Of a stretch of 28,138 nt of DNA, positions 22,350 to 28,138 are shown piece after piece (the stretch's first letter is position 1; each line of letters starts with the position of its first letter). The stretch is taken from positions 1 to 28,138 of IMG/VR virus record IMGVR_UViG_3300032093_000657; one strand, written 5' to 3'. This stretch comes from a virus. Below the pieces are notes generated by a model. The model saw nothing but the letters and a program-made list of their open reading frames with translations, was not told the DNA's origin and did no database searches. Position numbers and translations under genes: made by a program.

Positions 22350-22883
22350 ATGTCATGTCTAGCTACCGGGGGATTCCTTGTGGACTGTAAAAATTATGTG
22401 GGTGGTATCAAATCCTTTTGGATTGGTCCATACGCTACAATAAGCAATGCAGCTACAATAGATCCCACAACAGAACAAATCACTGCACTCCCAGCAGCTA
22501 CTTGGGAGACTTACAACATGAAGCCTCACACTGGAAACTTTGTGGAGGCAGCCACTGTATCAAAAGAGAATAACACTATTTTCTACACTCAGACCTTAAC
22601 TGCTCAGTTCACTAAGCTTTCTGCAGCTCGCAGATTACAGCTTGACACTTTCAGCAGAGGCCGTCATGTGATCATTGTACAAGACAACAATGACAACTAT
22701 TGGCTAATGGGTTACAAGGATGGTGCAGAGGTAGCTACTGAGTCTACTGAGACTGGTACTACTAAGATTGATTTCAATGGTTACAAAATTACATTCACTG
22801 CTGAGGAGATACACAAAGCATATCGCTTAGCTGACTCTATCGTGAATGACTTTGATGGTACAATAGACTCACCTACTCTCTAA
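22350..22883 (+). CDS. Major tail tube-like protein
   Basis: A 177-residue protein with CLATGGFLVDCKNYVGGIKSFWIG near the start, a middle TLTAQFTKLSAARRLQLDTFSRGRHVIIVQDNN and a late FNGYKITFTAEEIHKAYRL. The pattern (DNNDNYWLMGYKDG ... G-T) matches tail-tube proteins of Bacteroidetes siphophages. The CLATGG/CK-GGIK opening is a recurring signature. It is separated from the capsid gene by a terminator, so it may have its own promoter, but I see no clear one in the 42-base gap. Confidence 0.72.
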   Translation: MSCLATGGFLVDCKNYVGGIKSFWIGPYATISNAATIDPTTEQITALPAATWETYNMKPHTGNFVEAATVSKENNTIFYTQTLTAQFTKLSAARRLQLDTFSRGRHVIIVQDNNDNYWLMGYKDGAEVATESTETGTTKIDFNGYKITFTAEEIHKAYRLADSIVNDFDGTIDSPTL

Positions 22884-22891
22884 GAGATAGC

Positions 22892-23293
22892 ATGTTCTAT
22901 GTACAAACTAATACAGCCGCGCAGACAGCTTACCTCTCTCTAAAAGAGGGGGAGCTGATCTTGGCTGCTACTTATACTCACTACCTAGTGAAGCTGGTAC
23001 ATGAGAACACTGGTAAGGAGTATTTTTTCATTCCAACAGTACTAAGTGAGAACAACAGAGTAACTCACTTGCAATTTGACACTAATGTCAATGACCCTTT
23101 GAATGGGGGTATCTTGCTTGTAGATCCAGGCAGATATTGTTACAATATTTATGCACAAAACAGTGGGAGTAATTTAGACCCATCATTATCTTTGGGACTG
23201 GTAGAGGAAGGTTTCATGGAAGCTACAACGGGAGTGACCTACTATCAGACTCCATCATTTACTACACCATCAGACTATATATACAATGGATGA
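22892..23293 (+). CDS. Conserved virion-region protein (133 aa)
   Basis: A beta-rich protein (LVKLVHENTGKEYFFIPTVL, VTHLQFDTNVNDPLNGGILL, VDPGRYCYNIYAQNSGSNLDP) that recurs in structural modules of Bacteroidetes phages with no named function. It could be a decoration, neck or tail protein. It overlaps the portal gene by 8 bases. Confidence 0.65.
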   Translation: MFYVQTNTAAQTAYLSLKEGELILAATYTHYLVKLVHENTGKEYFFIPTVLSENNRVTHLQFDTNVNDPLNGGILLVDPGRYCYNIYAQNSGSNLDPSLSLGLVEEGFMEATTGVTYYQTPSFTTPSDYIYNG

Positions 23294-25580
23294 TAAATTG
23301 ACAAATATAGCTTTAGCTAAGTACATCAAAGTAGAGGAAGTAGAGAAAGAGACTACAAAGGGGTGGGTTGAATGGGGAGACGCTAACTCTATGCCAAATT
23401 ACCTTATAGATTTGTATCAATCTTCTCCGGTACATGGCAGCTTAGTCAATAGTATCTCATTCATGATAGCTGGTAAAGGTTTCAAGAGTGAGAATCCAGC
23501 TAGCCAGGTGAACATAGCAAAGCTTGAGCTAGATAATATATTGGGCTCATCTGCATTAGACTTAAAGTTACAAGGTGGAGTCTATTGGGAACTCATCTAC
23601 AGCATGGATCACACTCGCATTGTGCAAGTAAATCACTTGCCTTTCGAGAATGTGAGACTAGCTATATCAGATGAGGAGGATCATGTATGTGGAGTGTGGT
23701 ATAGTAGAGACTGGCAAGACATCAGAAAGCAAAAGAATAAGCCTGAATATGTACCTCTTTTCAATCCCGAAGATCAATCACCAAGACAAGTGCTTTTCTT
23801 CCATCTGCATAGTGTGGGATCATTGTACTATCCTCGCCCCGATTATATCAGTAGTAAAGATTGGATTGAACTGACTAGACATATCAGTGAGTACCATGTG
23901 AACAATATACTCAATGGTTTCTTTCCATCCTTTCACATTAACTTTCCTAACGGTGAGCCATCACCCGAAGCTCAGAGATTGATCTCTAGAGAGATTGAGA
24001 GAAATCTATCCGGCACTCAGAACGCTGGTAAGTTCCTCATTACATTCACTAAGAGTAAAGATGAGGCACCAGTAATACAGCCATTTCCAGTCACTGATGC
24101 TGACAAACAATATGAGTACCTATCCAAAGAGGCTACCTCTCAAATCATTGTGGCTCACAGAGTGACATCACCCCTACTAATGGGAGTGAGAACAGATGGC
24201 AATGGACTAGGCTCTAACACTGACGAGATTAAGGCTGCTCTATATGTATTCACTAAGCAAGTCATTGAGCCATTTCAGCGCATCATCACAGATGCAGTAG
24301 AGCAGATACTAGCATTCAATGGAGTACCATCACAAGTGACCATTGAAAAGAATGACATCATTGAGATAGCACAAGAGCAAGGTGCTCTACCATCTGATAC
24401 AACTGCTGCTGCACCAATAGATGTAGCAAGCCAAGCATTGAACGGAGCGCAGATAGCATCTCTACTTGAGATCATTGTACAGACTACAGCAAATGTATTG
24501 ACAGTTCCATCAGCAAAAGCTATCACTACTGCATCATTCCCAATGCTAAGCCAAGAGCAGATCAATAGCATCTTTGATAACCTATCATCTACACCTATCA
24601 ATCCAGCAACTGTACTCAGTGCTTTAAAAAAAAAAGTACTAGCTGCGGAGGATGAGGAGAACTCTTTTGCACCCACTAAAGAAATGGCAGCAGAGGCTGA
24701 GCTAGGTCTAAAGTGGAGAGAGGAGTACAAGAGAGGAGGAACAGAGGTAGGAGTCGCAAGAGCTAGAGACATCTCTAACATGCGTAACTTATCACTAGAT
24801 ACTGTCACTAGAATGAATAGCTACTTTGCTAGACATGAAGTGGACAAGGAAGCTCTAGGGTGGAATCAGGGAGAGGAAGGCTTTCCAACAGCAGGCAGAA
24901 TAGCATGGCAGTTATGGGGTGGAGATCCAGGTAAAGACTGGGCAGCTAGAATACTAGAAAGAGCAAATGCGCAATCATGTGCAGGTGGATGGAATGACTT
25001 CTCAGATGAGCAAGGTGCAGCATTCATTGAGCAACTAAAAGCAAAAGCTGAGTACATCAATGACGAATGGGAGCTCCTTAGTGATGAGAAAGTCACTGAT
25101 GCACTAGCGGAGGAGGACTTTGTACTACAGTGTCAGTCACTTGATAGCTATGCTAAGGGTGATGAGTCAGAGAGAAGTCAGTGGGGTGATGCTGGACTAT
25201 ACAAGCTACGCTATGCATACAGTCAAAATCTATCAGCTAATAGCAGAGACTTCTGTATAGAGATGGTAGCAATGAGCAAAGCTGGTGCAGTGTTCAAATA
25301 TGAGGACATTCAACAGATGAGTGATGATGGAGTGAATGGTGAGTTCGCTCCTGCAGGGCAGTCATCCTACGATATCTTCAGGTGGGTCGGGGGAGCCTTC
25401 TGTCATCATCACTGGAGAAGGCAGATATACTTTAGAAAACAAGAGAAAGGAAAGTTCCTACCTAATAAGGGGCTTGACAATGATAAGAGAGTGGGGAATG
25501 TACCTTATGTCAAACCGAAAGGTATTGAGGGCATTGCACCAATTAACAGACCAGGCAGAGGATCACTAAAATACGGATAA
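23286..25580 (+). CDS. Portal protein fused to DUF5824-like and MuF-like domains
   Basis: A 764-residue protein. Residues 1-445 are portal-like: WVEWGDANSMPNYLIDLYQSSPVHGSLV at the start, VYWELIYSMDHTRIVQVNHLPFENVRLA, and EKNDIIEIAQEQ later. A linker has an A10 run (codons 447-450). Residues about 460-570 match a phage head-associated domain (FAPTKEMAAEAELGLKWREE, GGTEVGVARARDI, MNSYFARHEVDK, IAWQLWGGD), of the DUF5824 type. Residues about 640-740 resemble a MuF-like head domain (NSRDFCIEMV, FKYEDIQQMS, GGAFCHHHWRRQI). Normal portals have about 450-500 residues, so the rest is a fusion. The portal is the DNA gateway at one capsid vertex. Confidence 0.85.
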   Translation: MDDKLTNIALAKYIKVEEVEKETTKGWVEWGDANSMPNYLIDLYQSSPVHGSLVNSISFMIAGKGFKSENPASQVNIAKLELDNILGSSALDLKLQGGVYWELIYSMDHTRIVQVNHLPFENVRLAISDEEDHVCGVWYSRDWQDIRKQKNKPEYVPLFNPEDQSPRQVLFFHLHSVGSLYYPRPDYISSKDWIELTRHISEYHVNNILNGFFPSFHINFPNGEPSPEAQRLISREIERNLSGTQNAGKFLITFTKSKDEAPVIQPFPVTDADKQYEYLSKEATSQIIVAHRVTSPLLMGVRTDGNGLGSNTDEIKAALYVFTKQVIEPFQRIITDAVEQILAFNGVPSQVTIEKNDIIEIAQEQGALPSDTTAAAPIDVASQALNGAQIASLLEIIVQTTANVLTVPSAKAITTASFPMLSQEQINSIFDNLSSTPINPATVLSALKKKVLAAEDEENSFAPTKEMAAEAELGLKWREEYKRGGTEVGVARARDISNMRNLSLDTVTRMNSYFARHEVDKEALGWNQGEEGFPTAGRIAWQLWGGDPGKDWAARILERANAQSCAGGWNDFSDEQGAAFIEQLKAKAEYINDEWELLSDEKVTDALAEEDFVLQCQSLDSYAKGDESERSQWGDAGLYKLRYAYSQNLSANSRDFCIEMVAMSKAGAVFKYEDIQQMSDDGVNGEFAPAGQSSYDIFRWVGGAFCHHHWRRQIYFRKQEKGKFLPNKGLDNDKRVGNVPYVKPKGIEGIAPINRPGRGSLKYG
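24626..24635 (+). other. A10 tract at the portal/fusion boundary, possible slippage site
   Basis: Zero-frame codons are GCT TTA AAA AAA AAA GTA, at residues 446-451. A -1 slip reaches TGA at 24653-24655 after six codons; a +1 slip reaches TAG at 24640-24642 after one. Either yields a portal of about 451-456 residues, the usual portal length. A plain Lys3 run is the null explanation. Confidence 0.45.
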
Positions 25581-25584
25581 TAAA

Positions 25585-26157
25585 ATGGCAGTACTACCGG
25601 AAATACTTTTAATTGATGAGACATTCATCAAGAAATATACAGCAATAAATGACAGTGTGGACACTGCCATCATCAGACCATGCATATATCTTGCACAAGA
25701 CAAGTATCTAGTGAACTATCTAGGTACTGATTTGACTAATAAGCTCAAGGCAGATGCACAAGCAGGCACCCTTGCAGGGGACTATGAGACACTTATAGAC
25801 CAATATGTGAGAAAGATGCTAGTGTGGTGGACCATGATTGAGCTATATCCCTTGCTAGTGTACAAGCATGACAATGGAAATATAGTCAGCAGAGACAGTG
25901 AGAATGCTACAAGCATCAGTGAGAGTGAACTGCACAAGCTAATGGATGCAGCAAAAGATAATGCGAGATATTACACACAGAGAATGCTAGACTACATCAG
26001 ACAGAATGTATCTTTATTCCCTGAATATAGCAGCAATACATCACCCGATCAGTCACCCTATACTCAACTGTATACACAGACTGGATTGATGTACTCACAA
26101 GGTCTAAAACAATCTACACTACGATGGTCAATAAAAGACTTCCTACCAGTCAAGTAG
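25585..26157 (+). CDS. Head-tail adaptor-like protein (DUF6712 type)
   Basis: A 190-residue helical protein with the pattern LIDETFIKKYTAINDSVDTAIIRPCIYLAQDKYLVNYLGTDLTNKL, RKMLVWWTMIELYPLLVYKHDNGNI and DYIRQNVSLFPEY. It matches a conserved Bacteroidetes phage family directly downstream of portal genes, of the DUF6712 type, and its all-helical layout fits head-tail adaptors. Adaptors bind beneath the portal. The last 34 bases overlap a 41-residue gene in another frame. Confidence 0.72.
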   Translation: MAVLPEILLIDETFIKKYTAINDSVDTAIIRPCIYLAQDKYLVNYLGTDLTNKLKADAQAGTLAGDYETLIDQYVRKMLVWWTMIELYPLLVYKHDNGNIVSRDSENATSISESELHKLMDAAKDNARYYTQRMLDYIRQNVSLFPEYSSNTSPDQSPYTQLYTQTGLMYSQGLKQSTLRWSIKDFLPVK

Positions 26158-26249
26158 ACAAGAGGAAAGAGTATGAAATGAAAATGAAATCTTTCTACAA
26201 CAAGATGATGAATGACTTAAAAAAAAGAGAGAGCAATGGTAACAAGTAA
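26124..26249 (+). CDS. 41-residue basic hypothetical protein
   Basis: A very basic, short gene (MVNKRLPTSQVDKRKEYEMK ... LKKRESNGNK) overlapping the adaptor gene by 34 bases and the membrane-protein gene by 14 bases. It fills the gap exactly. It is predicted helical. Function unknown; it could be a spurious frame, but the fit between neighbours favours translation. Confidence 0.48.
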   Translation: MVNKRLPTSQVDKRKEYEMKMKSFYNKMMNDLKKRESNGNK

Positions 26250-26427
26250 TGACACACCAGGTACAATAGGTGCTGTCACATCAATAAGCATGGCATCAGT
26301 AGCAAACCTAGAGCAAGTGGAGATCATTGTCAAGATCATTGCTGGTCTAGTCGCTATTGTTGTGGGAGTCATGACCATCATCTACTATCATAAGAAAATA
26401 CAAAAGCTGAATGCTGACAATAAGTAA
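26236..26427 (+). CDS. Single-pass membrane protein, candidate holin
   Basis: A 63-residue protein with a soluble N-terminus, one transmembrane helix at residues 30-52 (IIVKIIAGLVAIVVGVMTIIYY) and a basic tail (HKKIQKLN). It lies just upstream of the lysin-like gene and overlaps it by 17 bases. Small single-TM proteins in this location are often holins or antiholins, but the two-TM protein at 20393 is a competing candidate. Confidence 0.6.
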   Translation: MVTSNDTPGTIGAVTSISMASVANLEQVEIIVKIIAGLVAIVVGVMTIIYYHKKIQKLNADNK

Positions 26428-26956
26428 CCTATCATGGCTGCAGGAAAAGTTCGCCATCAAGGGATATCAGTGGGAGAGATTTCACCTGGTGGGTATCAGA
26501 ACAAAAGACTATGTACCCAATACTTTCTGTGATAATATCTTCCTGATTGATGGAGATAAGGCCTATTCATTTCATGCCACTACTAGACCAGGTAAGCACT
26601 GGTTAAAGAATCTACTCAATCCCAAAGGTACCGCTGTCCTCCAAGAGGGGCAGTACAAAAATAGCTGGAGGATAGGACTGCATCAGGGCAAATATGAGGC
26701 ACTTGTACAGATCTTGCCAGTGAATGTATTCAGAGACTCCAATAGAGATGAAAGAGCTGATGTCGGGGGAGTGATAGATAGGGGCATGTTTGGCATCAAT
26801 ATACACAGAGCCAATGCTAACTTGATGAGCAAGCTAGTAGACAAGTGGAGTGCAGGCTGTCAAGTGATAGCTGATCCATCAGATTTTAATTTTTTACTAA
26901 AGAAATGCAAGGATAGTGGGAAGGGAGTATTCACCTATACACTACTAAATGAATAA
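26411..26956 (+). CDS. L,D-transpeptidase-like peptidoglycan-active protein (candidate endolysin)
   Basis: A 181-residue protein. Near the C-terminus it has GMFGINIHRA with H132, and 14 residues later S147-A-G-C150-Q-V. This resembles the L,D-transpeptidase motif H-x14-17-[S/T]-H-G-C, with A in place of the second His. An upstream FRDSNRDERAD (107-117) looks like a calcium- or structural loop. It lies between a candidate holin and a spanin-like gene, so a lysin role is likely. I recall close relatives in Bacteroidetes phages with the HRA ... SAGCQV pattern. It has no signal peptide. The enzymatic activity (cleaving or transferring crosslinks) cannot be decided here. Confidence 0.7.
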   Translation: MLTISNLSWLQEKFAIKGYQWERFHLVGIRTKDYVPNTFCDNIFLIDGDKAYSFHATTRPGKHWLKNLLNPKGTAVLQEGQYKNSWRIGLHQGKYEALVQILPVNVFRDSNRDERADVGGVIDRGMFGINIHRANANLMSKLVDKWSAGCQVIADPSDFNFLLKKCKDSGKGVFTYTLLNE

Positions 26957-27926
26957 AACACAGTCAAAAAAAATAGCAGAGGAATACTGTGGCAAGTATC
27001 CTGACATGCCTAATCTAACAATAGCTAAACTACTAAAGAAAGAACATGGCAAGCTATATCATTCTGTTGAAAATGCTAGAGACTATGTAAGATATATAAG
27101 AGGACAGAAAGGTGATATGCACAGGCAAAAATCAGCTACTAAAAGTCTCTTTGTACCTATATCACCATACTTCACACTACCAAAATCAGCCATTGTCAAG
27201 AGGATGCCAGTCAATATCAAGGGCGAAAAGATACTTTTGCTCAAAGATATTCACTTCCCCTATCACGATGAGGAAGCTTTAGGCATTGCTCTGACCTATG
27301 GACTAGAGAAAGGCTGTGATACATTGTATTTGAATGGTGATATACTTGACTGCCATACGCTATCCAGGTGGGAGAAGGATCCTGAATCTAGGTCATTCTC
27401 TCAAGAGCTTGAGACAGTGAGGTCATTTCTCAAGATGGTATCCCCACTATTCAAAAAAGTGTACTACAAAGAAGGTAATCATGAGGAGAGGTATTGGAGA
27501 TACTTATCATCACATGCACCGGAACTGGTAGAGATAGATGCATTCAACTTGCAGTCACTTATGTGGCTAGATCAGTATGGGGTAGAGTGGATTGATGGTA
27601 GGACATTTGCTAAGTTCAATAGTCTAAGTGTAGTACATGGTCACGAATTTGGACAGAATGTATTCTCTCCGGTAAACATCGCAAGGGGTCTCTACCTAAG
27701 AGCTAAGAGTCATGCAATCTGTGGACACTGGCATCAGACATCTGAACACAATGAGAAAGACATCAATGGTAAAATCATCACCACATGGTCTGTTGGTTGT
27801 CTCTGTGACTTATCACCGCGCTATAGACCAGCTAATCAATGGAATCATGGCTTTGCTATCTTGCATAGAGATGGCAAGAACTTTCATGTAGAGAACAAGA
27901 AAATATATGAGGGAAAAGTATATTGA
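26949..27926 (+). CDS. Calcineurin-like metallophosphoesterase with N-terminal helical domain
   Basis: A 325-residue protein. Residues 1-90 form a basic helical domain (IAEEYCGKYPDMPNLTIAKLLKKEHG, ARDYVRYIRGQKGD), perhaps nucleic-acid binding. Residues 91-325 hold the metallophosphoesterase motif set: D100-x-H102, G130-D131, G176-N177-H178-E179, H230-G-H232 and G259-H260-W-H262. These coordinate two metals and catalyse phosphoester hydrolysis. Such proteins occur in phages without known substrate; candidates are DNA ends, nucleotides and host signals. Its placement between the lysin and spanin genes is a curiosity. It overlaps the lysin gene by 8 bases. Confidence 0.85.
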   Translation: MNKTQSKKIAEEYCGKYPDMPNLTIAKLLKKEHGKLYHSVENARDYVRYIRGQKGDMHRQKSATKSLFVPISPYFTLPKSAIVKRMPVNIKGEKILLLKDIHFPYHDEEALGIALTYGLEKGCDTLYLNGDILDCHTLSRWEKDPESRSFSQELETVRSFLKMVSPLFKKVYYKEGNHEERYWRYLSSHAPELVEIDAFNLQSLMWLDQYGVEWIDGRTFAKFNSLSVVHGHEFGQNVFSPVNIARGLYLRAKSHAICGHWHQTSEHNEKDINGKIITTWSVGCLCDLSPRYRPANQWNHGFAILHRDGKNFHVENKKIYEGKVY

Positions 27927-28138
27927 TGCATCCATCATGATCAGCATTGCACTGCTGTTACTTATAGGAGTAATAGTGCAAATACACTACAGACCTCAAG
28001 TAAAAGTAGTGACTATCACAAAAGACTCCATCCAAAAAGTAATAGAGCAAAGAATTGACACACTTGTCAAGACAAGAGTAAAAATCAAAGAGATATACCA
28101 TGAGAAGATTGATACTATCTATCTGTATGATAGCATTG
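27907..28138 (+). CDS. Inner-membrane spanin-like (Rz-like) protein, cut by window edge
   Basis: The first 77 codons of a gene running off the right edge, starting 20 bases inside the previous gene. Residues 9-28 are one N-terminal transmembrane helix (SIMISIALLLLIGVIVQI), followed by a charged periplasmic segment with repeated K/I/E/D spacing (VKVVTITKDSIQKVIEQ, RIDTLVKTRVKIKEIYHEKI) suited to a coiled coil. This fits i-spanins, which fuse membranes at lysis in Gram-negative hosts. The C-terminal end is outside the window. Confidence 0.6.
   Translation, partial: MREKYIDASIMISIALLLLIGVIVQIHYRPQVKVVTITKDSIQKVIEQRIDTLVKTRVKIKEIYHEKIDTIYLYDSI

Noticed and set aside
22321-22362. 13-codon upstream frame (MNKKFNTLKPCHV) overlapping the tail-tube start
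   Set aside because: Very short, AT-rich and without leader-peptide features; probably chance.
26211-26226. A8 run in the 41-residue gene as a slippage site
   Set aside because: Neither alternative frame gives a meaningful product; simple lysine-rich coding explains it.
1-28138. CRISPR arrays, insertion sequences, integrase or attachment site
   Set aside because: No regularly spaced repeats, transposase or recombinase motifs were found on either strand.

Overview
This window is part of a tailed-phage (Caudoviricetes) or prophage genome, most likely a long-tailed siphophage that infects a member of the Bacteroidota. The evidence is a full set of virion genes: terminase, portal, capsid protease, scaffold, major capsid protein, tail tube, tape measure, tail tip and fibers. 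Many of these resemble families I know from Bacteroidetes phages. Start codons mostly lack Shine-Dalgarno sequences, and several intergenic sites match the Bacteroidota promoter element TAnnTTTG. Genes are tightly packed, often with ATGA or TAATG overlaps. Both edges cut through genes: terminase large subunit on the left and a spanin-like protein on the right. I see no integrase, tRNA, CRISPR array or insertion sequence. Function names below come from motifs and remembered family resemblance, not from a search.

Leftward region (about 6876 down to 1). A single minus-strand operon starts at a divergent promoter near 6900-6990. Its first half looks like early replication and DNA-binding functions: an SSB-like protein with an acidic DENDLPF tail, winged-helix or HTH proteins, a stand-alone DnaA domain IV and a small protein ending in a sliding-clamp-like QLSLF motif. 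Its second half has an HNH endonuclease, several small conserved phage proteins and, at the window edge, the N-terminus of the terminase large subunit.

Rightward short unit (6996-8309). It encodes a VRR-NUC nuclease, a sigma-70/ECF-like sigma factor and a cysteine-rich zinc-binding protein, and ends at one or two hairpin terminators (8319-8393).

Intergenic region 8310-8872. This is the only long gene-free stretch. It contains the terminators, a palindrome overlapping a TAnnTTTG promoter-like element (8417-8450), and about 330 nt that can fold into many perfect stems (8491-8816). I consider this a candidate structured RNA of unknown class. It ends in a copy of a 15-base motif (ATATACTAATRGATA) that also occurs at 8311 and 10492.

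Late operon (8873 to the right edge). In order: a conserved unknown, a zinc-finger mini-protein, terminase small subunit, tail assembly chaperone with an apparent -1 frameshift at a T9 run, a neck-fiber fusion protein, a second fiber, gp10-like tail completion protein, distal-tail-like protein, a large tail hub protein and the tape measure. The head module follows: XkdF-like protease, small membrane protein, scaffold, major capsid protein and a terminator. Then come the tail tube, a virion protein, a 764-residue portal fusion with an A10 run at its domain boundary, and a head-tail adaptor. Last is a lysis-like cassette: a membrane protein, an L,D-transpeptidase-like lysin, a metallophosphoesterase and a spanin-like protein. 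The order is unusual for a siphophage: tail genes precede head genes, and the two terminase subunits lie on opposite strands.
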